From contig JAFKGD010000009.1 in NCBI GenBank assembly GCA_017307855.1, forward strand, positions 62,001 to 126,000: 64,000 nucleotides of DNA, in the 5' to 3' direction. Source of the stretch: Burkholderiales bacterium. Lineage in GTDB: Bacteria > Pseudomonadota > Gammaproteobacteria > Burkholderiales > Burkholderiaceae_C. The notes beneath the pieces were generated by a model, which was given only the letters and a program-made list of their open reading frames with translations, had not been told where the DNA came from and did not search any database. Position numbers and translations under genes: made by a program. Below, piece by piece: positions 24,101 through 33,938 of the stretch (positions are counted from its first letter, which is position 1; the number at the start of each line of letters is the position of its first letter).

Positions 24101-27100
24101 GCGCGCGCCAGCGCCGACAGGTCACGGAATCCGACGGTGGCCGAGCTGCCGGCCAGCGAATGCGCCAGCGCCACGGTCGAGTCGGACAACGGGCTGTGCC
24201 ATTCGAGCGCCCATTCGCCCACCTCGTTGGCCAGGCGGCGCGACCATTCGTCGGCTTCGTTGAGGTAGACGTTGTAGAGCGGGATGCCGATGCGCAGCGG
24301 CCCGATCACCTTGATCTGGTCGTCGCCGGCTTCGTAAGCCGGTGCTGCCGTGGGCGGCGCCGGCACGATCCCGGCGGCGCCGTCCGGCGCGCCCGAGAGT
24401 TCGGCCAGCGCGCCGAAGTCAATGTCCTCGATGACGGTGGGCGCAGGCACCTCGGCAGGCAGCGGCGCGGCCGCGGACAGGTCGAATTCGAAATCGTCCG
24501 CGGGCGGCGCGACGGCCTCCGGCTCGTGCGCCTCGTCCGGCCACCGGGTGGATTCGAAATCGGCCGGCATGCCTGCCGCCGGTGCGGGAGGATCGAGGTC
24601 GAGGTTGAGTCCGGCGAAGGGATCGTCGGCCAGCGGGGCCGCCGGCGAGGCCGTCGGCGCGTCGTCGTCTTCGGGCGACACCGTGTGCGAGAAGTCGGCG
24701 TGCGGCGCGGCAGCCGCGGGCTCGCCGAAGTCCATGGACCAGTCGATGTCGGCGTCGGATCCGGAGGGCGCTGCCGACGCGGGTGGCGAGGCGCTTTCGG
24801 GCGCGGCGTCGAAGGTCAGCTCGACCGGCAGCGGCGCGGCTTGCGCGCTCGCCGGCACGTCGAAACTGAGCGTGGTGATGTGCGAGCCACCGTCAGCGGG
24901 CGGCACGGTGACGACCGTGGCGTCGGCGTCCGCGGGCAGGGCCGGCGGCATCGAGTCGATCACGCCGTGCGCCGGCAGGGCGATCGGCAGGCGGCGGCCT
25001 TCTTCGCGGAACGCGTCGGCGGCGGCCTTGAAGCCGGCGGCCTGCCAGGCATCGGCATGGCCGCCGGCGATGTCTTCCACCCACTCGGCGAAACCCTCCA
25101 GGGCCTCGCGCGCGAGCGAGCACAGCTCATCGCTGGCAGAGGGCTGCTCCGCCAGCCAGGCGTTGAACACCTGCTCCATCGACCAGGCGGCTTCTCCGAA
25201 CTCGTTGAGCCCCACCATGCGTGAGCTGCCCTTGAGCGTGTGGAAGGCCCGGCGCAGCGTGGTGAGGCGCTCGATATCGGCCGGCGCATCGGCCAGTTGC
25301 GCCAGCGCGGCCTGGCCGCCCTGGATCACCTCACGCGCTTCGTCCAGGAAGATGTCCAGCAGGTCGTCTTCGCCGAGGTCGTCTCCGACATCGGCGGCAG
25401 GCGCCGCCACCGGCGCCGGCGCGGCCACCGCCTCGGCCAGCTGGCGCAGGGCTTCGGCGCTGCCGGCCGCATCGGCGCCCGATGCCAGCGCCTGGCTCGC
25501 CTGCTGGGCACTGCGCGCGAGGGCGGCCTGATCGGCCAGCGCAGCCTGCGAGGCGATCGCATCCAGCCGCTCGGCCAGGCCGGCCGGCGTCTCCTGCGCT
25601 GCCTGCGCCACGGCCTGTTGCACGCTGACGTGCAGCGCCTGCGTGGCCAGCATCGGGTCGATGGTGGGCAGCGGGGTGGCGGCAGCGGGCACTTCAGGGA
25701 CGACGGGCTCGACATGGCGGCCCATCAGCGGCTTGAGTTCGCCGGCCATCGGGTCGTAGACGAACAGCTTCTTGGCCAGCGCGGGCTGGTAGCCCAGCAT
25801 GTCGATCAGGAAGCCGAGAGCACCAAGGTTGTTGCCCAGCTTGTCGAACGTGCCGGCCGAACGCGCGAGCGCAGGGTCGATCTCGGTGATGAGGATTTCC
25901 TCGACCATGTCGCGCATGCGCAGCACGGCCTGGACGGCATGGTCGAGCCCCAGCACCGACAGCACGCCACGCATCTGCGACAGCTGACCGGGCACGCTGC
26001 GCAGGGCATCCTTTTCCGCAGGATTGCGGAAGAACACGTCCATCGACTTCTCGAGCTCGCCGAGATTCGCCCGGAGCTCGCCGACCACGGTGCCCATGGT
26101 CTGGCGGTCGCTCACGCGCCGGTACAGGTCTTCCATCCACGGCTCGAGCGCGCGCGGCTGGCCGCCGCCGCGAACGCCTTCGAGGCGTTCGGCCAGTTGC
26201 GTGGCCCGGGCTTCGAGTTGCGGATTGGCCGGATCGAGATCCTCGAAAGCAGCCTCGAGGTAGAGCACGCAAGTGGCCACTTCCATCGCCAGTTCGGGCT
26301 CGGGCGGGCGGGCGGCGCGCAGGGTGGTATCGACCGCCGCCTGCAGCGCCTGGACCATGGGGGCGCTCGGCGGATACAGCCGCAGCAGCGAATCGCCGAC
26401 AGCGTGGAAAGCTTCGCCCAGATTGCGCAGCTTGGTCAGATCTCCGCCAGACAGGCCGGACCACAGTTCCTTGGCAGCTTCGATGCGGCGGCGCGCCTGG
26501 GCCAGCAAGGCCGGATCGAACAGGCCGAACTGCGGACGCAGGTAGTTGACGGGCCCGGCCTCGTCCAGGCCCCAGGCCCGGCGAACGGCCGACAGCGCCG
26601 GGGCGATCTGGCCCACGGCCGGCCTGGCTTGCGAACAGAAGAACAGCAGGTCGTGCGCCAGTCGCACCGACAGCGCCGGCTCGCCCTTGGCCAGGGTGGC
26701 GTATTGCAGCAGCACGCGCGAAGCCGCGCGCTTGGTGTAGATGTCCTGAGGCAGCAGGCCCAGCGCCAGCGCCTCGAAATACGCTGCCGCCAGCACCCAG
26801 AAGGCGGCAGTGCGCTCTTCGCCGGGAGCGGTGGTCTGAGCCAGACCGAGCACCACATCGTGGAGTTCGCGCGCGGCGGCTGCATCGCCGGTCTTCACCA
26901 TGCGCAGCACGGCCGCGTCGAGCCGCGAGCGTACAGGCTGGCCGTAGTCCAGTGGCTCGACGCCGGCCGCGGGGTCGGCCACCTCGCGCCACACCCACGG
27001 CTGCGGCCACAGGTCGGCTGGGTGCACGCGGTCGGCGCCGGCGAGTTCCTGCACCTCTCGGTACTGCGGGAAGAGCGCGACCGGCGAGCCCGACTTCACG

Positions 27101-27486
27101 GCCAGTACGCTGTCCAGGTATTCGACGACCGCGAAACCGGCACGCTCCACGCGCGAGGCCGCCTCCTCGGTGCAACGCTCGGGAGAGAGCAGCAATTGCT
27201 CGCACGCGGCCTCCATGGCCGAGAGCAGGTGTGCGGCTTCGGGCTGGCCCACCATCAGCAGGGCGCCGGCCGTCTGGTGCAACTGGTTGCGCGCCTGACG
27301 CAGCAGGCCGGTGTCGGGCGACGGCCCGCCACCACCGCCCGCCAGCTCGGCTTCACGCGCGAAGCGCTTGAGTGCCTTGCCGGCACCATCGACCGACTTG
27401 CGCACTTCCTCGATCACCCATGCGATCGGGCCGAGATCCTGGGCGCCGGGATCGATGTCGGTCAGTTGCGGGGAGGGGGCGGCCAT
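21172..27486 (-). CDS. chpA: ChpA/PilL-type hybrid chemotaxis histidine kinase
   Basis: 2104 residues. The N-terminal 700 residues hold degenerate HPt-like domains (QLHQTAGALLMVG near H70; a copy near 505 has Gln in place of His). Canonical HPt domains follow at H749 (FHTLKGSSRMVG), H1109 (AHSLAGSSATVG) and H1351 (LHTLKGSARLAG), separated by Ala/Pro/acidic linkers. Next come the CheA dimerisation helix (about 1490-1560), ATPase boxes FEHLLRNCVAHG (about 1675), DDGAGLDL and GRGIGMDVVRSEV (about 1769), a CheW-like domain, and a receiver with phospho-Asp D2031 (LSDIEMPRMDGF). It should phosphorylate PilG/PilH to control pilus extension and retraction. It is last in the pil operon. Confidence 0.95.
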   Translation of the reverse strand: MAAPSPQLTDIDPGAQDLGPIAWVIEEVRKSVDGAGKALKRFAREAELAGGGGGPSPDTGLLRQARNQLHQTAGALLMVGQPEAAHLLSAMEAACEQLLLSPERCTEEAASRVERAGFAVVEYLDSVLAVKSGSPVALFPQYREVQELAGADRVHPADLWPQPWVWREVADPAAGVEPLDYGQPVRSRLDAAVLRMVKTGDAAAARELHDVVLGLAQTTAPGEERTAAFWVLAAAYFEALALGLLPQDIYTKRAASRVLLQYATLAKGEPALSVRLAHDLLFFCSQARPAVGQIAPALSAVRRAWGLDEAGPVNYLRPQFGLFDPALLAQARRRIEAAKELWSGLSGGDLTKLRNLGEAFHAVGDSLLRLYPPSAPMVQALQAAVDTTLRAARPPEPELAMEVATCVLYLEAAFEDLDPANPQLEARATQLAERLEGVRGGGQPRALEPWMEDLYRRVSDRQTMGTVVGELRANLGELEKSMDVFFRNPAEKDALRSVPGQLSQMRGVLSVLGLDHAVQAVLRMRDMVEEILITEIDPALARSAGTFDKLGNNLGALGFLIDMLGYQPALAKKLFVYDPMAGELKPLMGRHVEPVVPEVPAAATPLPTIDPMLATQALHVSVQQAVAQAAQETPAGLAERLDAIASQAALADQAALARSAQQASQALASGADAAGSAEALRQLAEAVAAPAPVAAPAADVGDDLGEDDLLDIFLDEAREVIQGGQAALAQLADAPADIERLTTLRRAFHTLKGSSRMVGLNEFGEAAWSMEQVFNAWLAEQPSASDELCSLAREALEGFAEWVEDIAGGHADAWQAAGFKAAADAFREEGRRLPIALPAHGVIDSMPPALPADADATVVTVPPADGGSHITTLSFDVPASAQAAPLPVELTFDAAPESASPPASAAPSGSDADIDWSMDFGEPAAAAPHADFSHTVSPEDDDAPTASPAAPLADDPFAGLNLDLDPPAPAAGMPADFESTRWPDEAHEPEAVAPPADDFEFDLSAAAPLPAEVPAPTVIEDIDFGALAELSGAPDGAAGIVPAPPTAAPAYEAGDDQIKVIGPLRIGIPLYNVYLNEADEWSRRLANEVGEWALEWHSPLSDSTVALAHSLAGSSATVGFRDLSALARAFEAALQHVQLQSSGTAAQAALFVDVAEDIRRLLHQFAAGFLKEPRPGLAEALAAVCDGPVDAPAVLTPSADGADAVTLPPDDLPLAEQIYDLHAVEAPPELEPVPAPLTAPAETDDTRAVDATPRIDDAFAAAEAQTMAEPQPEAVVEPGYVAPAATLAAPLPDVSEDEDPLDAVDAVDPDLFPIFEEEAVELLPRLGGALRQWAARPDNGSARVEALRNLHTLKGSARLAGAMRLGELVHRLESRIEQYGSQEVPPQAWIEGLQGRFDAIEAMFESLRAADASQQQALADVPMALPVAEPVVASEAAASFDDAVPDVPVQPESAPPAARSLAPITSAIAVRPTDAVAPRLASQQAVRVRSQLLDRLVNQAGEVMITRSRLESALGQLRGSLGDLTGNLDRLRQQLRDIEVQAESQMQSRLAQAKDSQQGFDPLEFDRFTRVQELTRMMAESVDDVATVQRTLQRTVQATEDDLNAQARQTRELQRDLLRTRMVEFEAISERLYRVVRQASKDSGKQVKLDITGGSIEMDRGVLDRMTPAFEHLLRNCVAHGIEMPETRIGAGKDSTGNILVDLRQEGNDVSVEFRDDGAGLDLVRIRAKAIEQGLIAPDQPLTEAEAASLIFMPGFSTAQQVSELAGRGIGMDVVRSEVNALGGRIETATTVGAGSSFRLVLPLTTAVTQVVMLRVGDKTFGVPSNLVELVRRASSRDLEQAYNGGTYAFSGEDVRFFWGGALLQVSGRSAEPQGRTAQVVVLRSAAQRVALHVDEVLGNQEVVVKNLGPQLARLPGLAGMTVLSTGAVVLIYNPVALAAVYGESARALSADQAQPEVLEQLAAQGAGGAADAAPSAPVVPLVLVVDDSITVRRVTQRLLQREGYRVALAADGLQALERLQQERPVVVLSDIEMPRMDGFDLARNIRADASLSQLPIIMITSRIAEKHREHAVQLGVNHYLGKPYSEEELLSLVRRYASVEAEA

Positions 27487-27538
27487 AGATGCGGGCGTCT
27501 CGTCGGGCGGTCTGTCGGGTGCGGCGGGCGCGGGGCGG

Positions 27539-29803
27539 TCAGGCGATCTTGAACCGTGCGACCGACTGGCGCAGTTCCTCGGCCATGCGCGAGAGTTCCC
27601 GCACCTGCTGGGCGGTGGAGCGCGTGCCTTCGCCGGTCTGCTCGGTCACGGCGAAGATGTGCTGGATGTTGGCGGCCACCACGCTGGCGGACTGCGCCTC
27701 GCGCGAGGCCGAGTTGGAGATCTGCTCGATCAGCTCGGCAAGCTGGCGCGACACGCGGTCAATCTCGGAGAGCGCCGTGCCGGCGTTGTCGGACAGCTTC
27801 GCCCCTTCGACCACACCCTGCGTGGAACGCTCCATGGCGGCCACGGCATCCTGAGTGTCGGTCTGAATCGCCTTCACCAGCGCCGCGATCTGGCGCGTGG
27901 CGTCGGCCGAGCGTTCGGCCAGGCGCTGCACTTCTTCGGCCACCACCGAGAAGCCGCGGCCAGCTTCACCCGCCGATGCGGCCTGGATGGCCGCGTTGAG
28001 CGCCAGCACGTTGGTCTGCTCGGTAATGTCCGAAATCAGTTCGGTGATTTCGCCGATCTCCTGCGACGATTCGCCCAGCCGCTTGATGCGCTTGGAGGTT
28101 TCCTGAATCTGGTCGCGGATGGCGTTCATACCGCCGATGGCGTTCTGCACCGCCGTCAGGCCGGATTCGGCCGCCACCAGCGACTGGCGCGCCACCAGGG
28201 CCGATTCCTGCGCCTGCGAGGACACGCCGGTGATGCGGCCCGCCATGTCGAGCACCGACTGGCCGGTCTCGCGGATTTCGCGCAGCTGTTCGGTCGAAGC
28301 CGCCAGCAGTTCGGTCGAGGTGTTTTCCACCTGCGACGTGGTCAGCGCCACGCGCGTGGCCGTGTTCTGCACGTTGCCCACCAGCGAGCGCAGTTCTTCC
28401 ACCGTGTAGTTCACCGAATCGGCGATGGCGCCGGTGATGTCCTCGGTCACGGTGGCTTCCTGCGTCAGGTCGCCTTCGGCCACCGTCTGCAACTCGTTCA
28501 TGAGCCGCAGAATCGCCGCCTGGTTGGCGTCGTTCACGCGGCGCTGCTCCTGCTGCTGGTGCTCGGCTTCGACGCGCTCCTCTTCGGCGCGGGTCTGGCG
28601 CAGGCGGCCTTCGAGCACCTGCACGTAGGCGAACAGCACGGCGAACAGCACCGTCAGGCCGCCGGCGATCACCAGGCCGAAGATGGTGCCCAGCCCCAGT
28701 CCGCTGCGGCCCGACAGGCCGTTCTGCAGCACTTCGAGGTTGCGGCGCAACGGCTCGCTGTCGGCCAGGATGGTGGCCTGCGCTTCACGCGCCGACACCA
28801 GGCCCTGCAGGTTGCCCAGGATGGCGCTCGCCTGCGTGCGGGTGTCTTCGTAGAGCTTGAGCAGCGCGTCGAGCTGTTCGCGCGTCTGTGCGTCGCGTGC
28901 ACCGGCCAGGCGCAGTTCGGGGCTACCGTCGCGCAGGCCCTGGGCGATTTCGCGGAAAGAGTTCAGGTCCTTGCCCAGCAGGAACACGGCCTCGGGGCTC
29001 ACGCCTTCCATCGTCAGGAACTCGTTGGCCGACTTGCCGATGCGCTGGGTCAGCATCACCAGCTGGCCGGCGGCGGAAATTTCGGCCGCCGGCGCACCCT
29101 GCTGCAGCTTGAGCGAGGACACGGTCTCGGCAATCTCGAGCAGGTCGGACGACTGGCGGTTGATCGCCCGCAGTGCGGCGCCCACCTGCGTCAGGATTTT
29201 CTGCTGGCCCAGGACGACGTCGGCGCTCTTGGAAGCCCGATCGGTGAGCGGCGTCACCTGCGCCAGATCGTCCTGCCACTCGTCCGGCAGCGCCGCCAGG
29301 CCGAGTTCCTCGTCGCCCGAACCGAGGCCGCGGATGCGTTTGGTGAGCTCGGCCGAGCTCTCCCGCACGTCGGCGAAGGCCGGCTCGAAGCCCACCAGCG
29401 CCTGCGACACCGACTTGGCCAGGCGTTGCGACTGCATCAGCGACTGACCGGTGGCGGCCAGTTGCTGCGCGATGCGGTCGCCCTGGAAGAACGCCACGCC
29501 GCCGATGGCCAGCAGCGCCGCCAGCGAGAGGCCGCCCAGCGTGAGCAGCGTGCGCTGGTGCTGCACCGCCGTGCGTTCGCCGAGCAGCGGCAGTGTCAGC
29601 GTCTGCGCGCCGGGCTCGGCCACCATGTCGCCCGGTTCGATCATGCGCGACTCGGAGTAGCCCGCATCGGCGCCCTGGGTGGCATCGCCCATGACGGACT
29701 GCAGGCCCTGCACGCCTTGCACGCCGTCCTCGGCCACGGTGGGCTCGGGGGACAAGGCCCGCTGGGGCAGGTATTTCTTGAGCTGGTCGGTAATGGACTT
29801 CAT
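27539..29803 (-). CDS. pilJ: PilJ methyl-accepting chemotaxis protein
   Basis: 754 residues. Membrane helix 1 lies at about 84-106 ([21 protein letters not shown]). A periplasmic region with two PilJ-type helical modules follows, then helix 2 at about 373-396 ([20 protein letters not shown]). A HAMP region and the MCP signalling coiled coil follow, with tip [20 protein letters not shown]. It is the inner-membrane receptor that feeds the Chp kinase and so controls twitching motility and surface sensing. It lies between pilI and chpA in the same direction, with gaps of 33 and 52 nt. Confidence 0.95.
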   Translation of the reverse strand: MKSITDQLKKYLPQRALSPEPTVAEDGVQGVQGLQSVMGDATQGADAGYSESRMIEPGDMVAEPGAQTLTLPLLGERTAVQHQRTLLTLGGLSLAALLAIGGVAFFQGDRIAQQLAATGQSLMQSQRLAKSVSQALVGFEPAFADVRESSAELTKRIRGLGSGDEELGLAALPDEWQDDLAQVTPLTDRASKSADVVLGQQKILTQVGAALRAINRQSSDLLEIAETVSSLKLQQGAPAAEISAAGQLVMLTQRIGKSANEFLTMEGVSPEAVFLLGKDLNSFREIAQGLRDGSPELRLAGARDAQTREQLDALLKLYEDTRTQASAILGNLQGLVSAREAQATILADSEPLRRNLEVLQNGLSGRSGLGLGTIFGLVIAGGLTVLFAVLFAYVQVLEGRLRQTRAEEERVEAEHQQQEQRRVNDANQAAILRLMNELQTVAEGDLTQEATVTEDITGAIADSVNYTVEELRSLVGNVQNTATRVALTTSQVENTSTELLAASTEQLREIRETGQSVLDMAGRITGVSSQAQESALVARQSLVAAESGLTAVQNAIGGMNAIRDQIQETSKRIKRLGESSQEIGEITELISDITEQTNVLALNAAIQAASAGEAGRGFSVVAEEVQRLAERSADATRQIAALVKAIQTDTQDAVAAMERSTQGVVEGAKLSDNAGTALSEIDRVSRQLAELIEQISNSASREAQSASVVAANIQHIFAVTEQTGEGTRSTAQQVRELSRMAEELRQSVARFKIA

Positions 29804-29836
29804 GGATGGGACCTTGCGGGAAATGCCTCGCCGGAA

Positions 29837-30376
29837 TCAGGCGCCGATCGAGAGGAAACGGGACTGCCGCGACAGGGACTGCAGGTTGATTTCCTGCCAG
29901 GTGCTGCCATCGGCTTCGGTGTAGACGGTGCCGAAGTATTCAGGGCCATCCCCGGCGGCTGGCGCCGAAGTGGCGAACGATTCGACGCCGCGCAGGCCGA
30001 GCAGCCGGTCCACCAGCATGGCGCAATTGATCTCCAGCAGCGGATTGAGTGCCACCAGCCGGGCCTGCGCCCGGGGCGGGGGCTCGGCCTGCGCGGACGC
30101 GGGCGCCAGGTCGCCCTGCATGTAGCCGCCCAGATGCACCACGCCATGCAGCCCGCCGCGCAGGTTGGCGACGCCCGTGAACCAGGGCTGCGTATAGGGC
30201 ACGCGCTGCGTCGCCCCCCAGGGAAAGATTTCCCCCGATTGCGACAGCGGCAGCAGATAGCGGGCGCCCGACGCCTCGACACCCAGCCAGGACGCGGCCA
30301 CGCCGGACGAGCGTGCGGCCTGGAGGCGCTCGGCCAGTCGGCTCTGGAATTCGCGGAGGGCTTCGCGCTTGGCCAT
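29837..30376 (-). CDS. pilI: PilI, CheW-like adaptor
   Basis: 179 residues forming a CheW fold: VEASGARYLLPLSQSGEIF, VPYTQPWFTGVANLRGGLHG and MLVDRLLGLRGVESF are the three family blocks. It couples the PilJ receptor to the ChpA kinase in the cytoplasm. The start is 4 nt downstream of the pilH stop, so translation is coupled. Confidence 0.93.
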   Translation of the reverse strand: MAKREALREFQSRLAERLQAARSSGVAASWLGVEASGARYLLPLSQSGEIFPWGATQRVPYTQPWFTGVANLRGGLHGVVHLGGYMQGDLAPASAQAEPPPRAQARLVALNPLLEINCAMLVDRLLGLRGVESFATSAPAAGDGPEYFGTVYTEADGSTWQEINLQSLSRQSRFLSIGA

Positions 30377-30380
30377 TGCC

Positions 30381-30746
30381 TCAGGCCAGCGCGCGGATCT
30401 TGTCCATCAGCTCGCCCGAATCGACCGGCTTGGTGATGTAGTCGCGCGCCCCCTGGCGCATGCCCCAGACGCGATCGGTTTCCTGGTTCTTGCTGGTGCA
30501 CAGGATGATGGGCACGTCGGCGAACTGCGGATCGCGCGAGATGGCGCGCGTGAGCTGGAAGCCGTTCTGCCCGGGCATGACCACGTCCATGAGGATCAGG
30601 TCGGGCTTCTCCTCGGACAGGCGGCGCAGCGCGTCCTCGGCGTTCTCGGCGGTGCGCACGGCCAGGCCATGGCGCTGCAGCATGTCCGTGAGGTGAAGCA
30701 GTTCGGTCTTGGAATCGTCCACGACCAGCACTTTCTGGATCGACAT
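30381..30746 (-). CDS. pilH: PilH response regulator (stand-alone receiver)
   Basis: 121 residues of CheY-like receiver: acidic pair VVDDSK (9-13), phospho-acceptor D54 in LILMDVVMPGQNGF, Thr in ILCTSK and Lys107 in YITKPVD. In the Chp system PilH modulates or opposes PilG signalling. The ATG overlaps the pilG stop by 1 nt. Confidence 0.95.
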   Translation of the reverse strand: MSIQKVLVVDDSKTELLHLTDMLQRHGLAVRTAENAEDALRRLSEEKPDLILMDVVMPGQNGFQLTRAISRDPQFADVPIILCTSKNQETDRVWGMRQGARDYITKPVDSGELMDKIRALA

Positions 30747-31147
30747 CAGATGGCTCCTTGGGCCGATGCTGCCCCGAACTGCTGCACAGCCTGCAGCAGC
30801 TGGTCCTTTGTGAAGGGCTTGGTGAGGTAGTCCTGCGAGCCCACCATGCGCCCGCGCGCCTTGTCGAACACGCCGTCCTTGGACGAGAGCATCACGACGG
30901 GGGTGCTGGAGAAACGCTGGTTGCGCTTGATGATGGCGCAGGTCTGGTAACCGTCCAGACGGGGCATGAGGATGTCGCAGAAGATCAGGTGCGGCTGGTG
31001 GTCGTTGACCTTGGACAGCGCGTCGTAGCCGTCCTCGGCCAGCACCACCTCGTGTCCGCCCTGCTTGAGAAAGATCTCGGCGCTGCGCCGGATGGTGTTG
31101 CTGTCGTCAATCACCAGGACCTTGTAGCCTGTTCCGGTCGTGCTCAC
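30746..31147 (-). CDS. pilG: PilG response regulator (stand-alone receiver)
   Basis: 133 residues of receiver domain: VIDDSNTIRRSAEIFL (12-27), phospho-acceptor D58 in LIFCDILMPRLDGY, VMLSSKDG and Lys110 in YLTKPF. PilG promotes pilus extension and cAMP signalling in Pseudomonas. It is the first gene of the pilGHIJ-chpA operon. Upstream (31148-31213) is a short gap after the rubredoxin gene transcribed in the same direction, so the operon could include it. Confidence 0.95.
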   Translation of the reverse strand: MSTTGTGYKVLVIDDSNTIRRSAEIFLKQGGHEVVLAEDGYDALSKVNDHQPHLIFCDILMPRLDGYQTCAIIKRNQRFSSTPVVMLSSKDGVFDKARGRMVGSQDYLTKPFTKDQLLQAVQQFGAASAQGAI

Positions 31148-31213
31148 TGCCGTTACTCCTGTGGTCGCCTGGACGACGAGAGGCCACCCCCCTGGCCCTG
31201 CCGACGATGGTCC

Positions 31214-31387
31214 TCAGATCTGGACCATCTCGAAATCTTCCTTGCGGGCACCGCATTCGGGGCAGGTCCAGTTCATGGGAACCTGTTCCCAGGGCGTGCC
31301 CGGCACGATGCCGTCATCCGGCGCGCCGGCGGACTCATCGTAGATCCACCCGCAGATCAGACACATCCAAGTTTTTGTATCGGTCAC
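31214..31387 (-). CDS. rubredoxin
   Basis: 57 residues starting at GTG 31387 (MTDTKTWMCLICGWIYDE). Two CxxC knuckles, C9-C12 and C42-C45 (TCPECGARKEDF), and the GIVPGTPWEQVPMNWTCPEC region are diagnostic of a one-iron FeS4 rubredoxin. It is a small cytoplasmic electron carrier; the partner is not identified here. A TACAAT hexamer on the minus strand (31419-31424) is a possible promoter element. It is divergent from thiD and upstream of the pil operon. Confidence 0.93.
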   Translation of the reverse strand: MTDTKTWMCLICGWIYDESAGAPDDGIVPGTPWEQVPMNWTCPECGARKEDFEMVQI

Positions 31388-31522
31388 AGCTTAAAGGGCC
31401 TTCGCATAGATTGCAACGATTGTATCGGCGCCCTTCCAGCGGGGAGCGCCCACTGTGGCATACGGCACGAAGCGGGCCCGGCGGCCACGCGGGCGGCACC
31501 CGTGCCGGGTATCCTTTGAGAC

Positions 31523-32443
31523 ATGAGCCAAGCACCCGACCTGCCCGAAACCGACGACACCGACGATGGCAATCCGCCCTGCGTGCTGGTGTTCAACGCC
31601 AGCGACCCCAGCGGCGCCGGCGGGCTGGCGGGCGACACGCTCGCCGTGGCCTCGGTCGGCGCCCACATCCTGCCGGTGGCCACGGGCGCCTACGCACGAG
31701 ACACGGCGGAGATCTTCGACCACTTCGCCTTCGATGACGAAGCCGTCACCGAGCAGGCCCGCGCCGTGCTGGAAGACATGCCCGTGCAGGTGATCAAGAT
31801 CGGATTCGTGGGCGACCCCGAGAACCTGTCGGCCATCGCCGAACTCGCCTCGGACTATGCCGACGTCCCCGTGGTGGCCTACATGCCCAACCTGTCGTGG
31901 TGGGACGAGGGCCGCATCGAGGCCTACCTCGACGCCTTCCAGGAACTCGTGCTGCCGCAGACGACCGTGTTGGTCGGCAACCACAGCACGCTGTGGCGCT
32001 GGCTGCTGCCCGACTGGGCGTCCGACCGCAGCCCCGGTGCGCGCGACATCGCGCGGGCCGCCGCCGAGCTGGGCGTGCCCTACACCCTGGTCACCGGCAT
32101 TCCGTTGCCCGAGCAATACGTCGAGAACACGCTGGCCACGCCGCAGACCGTGCTGGCCACCGAGAAGTTCGAGCGCTTCGAAGCCGTGTTCGCCGGTGCC
32201 GGCGACACTCTCTCGGCCGCCCTGGCCGCGCTGCTGGCCACCGGCACCGACCTGGCGGCCGCCACCAGCGAGGCGCTGGCTTACCTCGACCGCTGCCTGG
32301 ACGCGGGCTTCCGCCCGGGCATGGGCCACGTCGTCCCCGACCGGCTGTTCTGGGCGCAGCCCGACACCGAAGAAGACGACGACGAGGCCGGTGACAGCAC
32401 GATCGAAGGCTTCGAGCTGCCGCCGCACGATACGAGGCACTGA
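31523..32443 (+). CDS. ThiD-family kinase (hydroxymethylpyrimidine/phosphomethylpyrimidine kinase-like)
   Basis: 306 residues. The PfkB/ribokinase-like fold is shown by [20 protein letters not shown] near residue 21 (ThiD enzymes have GSDPSGGAGIQADL), [11 protein letters not shown], the NTP-site region TVLVGNH and the anion-hole [10 protein letters not shown]. The last about 35 residues are an acidic, probably disordered tail ([10 protein letters not shown]). Changes in the N-terminal substrate loop mean the pyrimidine specificity is not certain. The location before hemL and next to a rubredoxin is common in Burkholderiales. The ATG lies 7 nt after TATCCT with no SD. Confidence 0.78.
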   Translation: MSQAPDLPETDDTDDGNPPCVLVFNASDPSGAGGLAGDTLAVASVGAHILPVATGAYARDTAEIFDHFAFDDEAVTEQARAVLEDMPVQVIKIGFVGDPENLSAIAELASDYADVPVVAYMPNLSWWDEGRIEAYLDAFQELVLPQTTVLVGNHSTLWRWLLPDWASDRSPGARDIARAAAELGVPYTLVTGIPLPEQYVENTLATPQTVLATEKFERFEAVFAGAGDTLSAALAALLATGTDLAAATSEALAYLDRCLDAGFRPGMGHVVPDRLFWAQPDTEEDDDEAGDSTIEGFELPPHDTRH

Positions 32444-32474
32444 GCGGGTGCACGCCCGCGCGACAATGGCGGGC

Positions 32475-33767
32475 ATGGATCACAACGACGTTCTCTTCTC
32501 CCGCGCACGCGCGGTCATTCCCGGCGGCGTCAACTCGCCCGTGCGGGCCTTCCGCGCGGTGGGCGGCACGCCGCGCTTCGTGCAGCGCGCACAGGGCCCT
32601 CATTTCTGGGACGCCGACGGCCGCCGCTACATCGACTACATCGGCTCGTGGGGGCCAATGATCCTGGGCCACGGCCACCCGGCCGTGCTCGAAGCGGTGC
32701 AGAAGGCGGCGCTGGACGGCTTCTCGTTCGGCGCCCCCACCGAGCGCGAGATCGAGCTGGCCGAAGCCATCATCGCGCTCGTGCCGTCGCTGGAGATGGT
32801 GCGCCTGGTCAGCTCCGGCACCGAGGCCGGCATGAGCGCGATCCGGCTGGCGCGCGGTGCCACCGGCCGCAAGACCATCGTCAAGTTCGAGGGTTGCTAC
32901 CACGGCCATGCCGATGCCCTGCTGGTCAAGGCCGGCTCGGGCCTGGCGACCTTCGGCAATCCCACCAGCGCCGGCGTGCCGCCGGAGGTGGTACAGCACA
33001 CGATGGTGCTCGAGTACAACAACCTCGCGCAGATCGAGGCCGCGTTCGCCGAGCACGGCGCCGACATCGCCTGCGTGATCATCGAGCCCATCGCCGGCAA
33101 CATGAACTTCGTACGCGCCAGCGTGCCGTTCATGGCGCGCTGCCGCGAACTGTGCTCGCGGCACGGCGCGCTGCTGGTGTTCGACGAGGTGATGACGGGC
33201 TTCCGCGTCGCGCTCGGCGGCGCGCAGAGCGTCTACGCCGGGCTGATCCCCGGTTTCGAGCCCGACATGACCGTGATGGGCAAGGTGATCGGCGGCGGCA
33301 TGCCGCTGGCGGCCTTCGGCGGCAAGCGCGCGGTGATGGAGCAGCTGGCGCCGCTCGGCCCGGTGTACCAGGCCGGCACGCTGTCGGGCAACCCGGTGGC
33401 CACCGCCTGCGGCCTTGCCACGCTGGCGGAGATCCGCAAACCCGGCTTCTTCGACGCCCTGTCGGCGAAGACGCGCGCGCTGGTCAATGGCCTCACTGCC
33501 GAGGCCGAGAGCGCCGGCGTGCCGTTCGCCGCCGATTGCGAGGGCGGCATGTTCGGCTTCTTCCTGCTGCCCGGCCTGCCGCAGAACTACGCGGCGGTGA
33601 TGAAGAGCGACGGCGCGAGGTTCAACACGCTGTTCCACGGCCTGCTCGACCGCGGCGTGTACATCGCGCCCGCACTGTACGAAGCCGGCTTCGTGAGCGC
33701 GGCGCACACCGACGAGGACATCGCCGCCACCCTCGCGGCAGCGCGTGAGGTGTTCGCGGCGCTCTGA
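32475..33767 (+). CDS. hemL: glutamate-1-semialdehyde 2,1-aminomutase
   Basis: 430 residues from ATG 32475; an in-frame ATG 9 nt earlier is the alternative. [78 protein letters not shown] and [17 protein letters not shown] (PLP lysine) are all present. It is a PLP enzyme that converts glutamate-1-semialdehyde to 5-aminolevulinate in the C5 route to haem. GACAAT lies 7 nt before the start, a probable -10 for a leaderless transcript, while thiD is 31 nt upstream. Confidence 0.97.
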   Translation: MDHNDVLFSRARAVIPGGVNSPVRAFRAVGGTPRFVQRAQGPHFWDADGRRYIDYIGSWGPMILGHGHPAVLEAVQKAALDGFSFGAPTEREIELAEAIIALVPSLEMVRLVSSGTEAGMSAIRLARGATGRKTIVKFEGCYHGHADALLVKAGSGLATFGNPTSAGVPPEVVQHTMVLEYNNLAQIEAAFAEHGADIACVIIEPIAGNMNFVRASVPFMARCRELCSRHGALLVFDEVMTGFRVALGGAQSVYAGLIPGFEPDMTVMGKVIGGGMPLAAFGGKRAVMEQLAPLGPVYQAGTLSGNPVATACGLATLAEIRKPGFFDALSAKTRALVNGLTAEAESAGVPFAADCEGGMFGFFLLPGLPQNYAAVMKSDGARFNTLFHGLLDRGVYIAPALYEAGFVSAAHTDEDIAATLAAAREVFAAL

Positions 33768-33804
33768 ACGGTGCCACGCATCCTCGGGACGAGGCGATGC
33801 GGGC

Positions 33805-33933
33805 TCAGGCCTGCATCAGCCTCCAGCCGATGGACAGCAGCCCACACACCACGGCGATCATGCCGATGGCGATGAGCCAGCCCACCCAGCGCGTCCGGGG
33901 CGGATAGTTTTCGTGCTCGGGGCCCTGGCTCAT
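33805..33933 (-). CDS. 42-residue single-pass membrane protein downstream of purH
   Basis: The ATG is 5 nt after the purH stop in the same direction. A polar, Pro/Arg-containing N-terminus ([16 protein letters not shown]) is followed by one hydrophobic helix ([20 protein letters not shown]) and a short basic end. The clean membrane-protein composition and tight spacing to purH argue for a real small gene. Function unknown. Confidence 0.6.
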   Translation of the reverse strand: MSQGPEHENYPPRTRWVGWLIAIGMIAVVCGLLSIGWRLMQA

Positions 33934-33938
33934 GCTCG

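Noticed and set aside
21250..25224. 1324-codon open frame on the plus strand, plus others at 25240-27552 and 27311-30436
   Set aside because: They are antisense to chpA and pilJ, whose motifs are unmistakable; high GC leaves long antisense frames open. The translations are His/Arg/Gly-rich with no domain.
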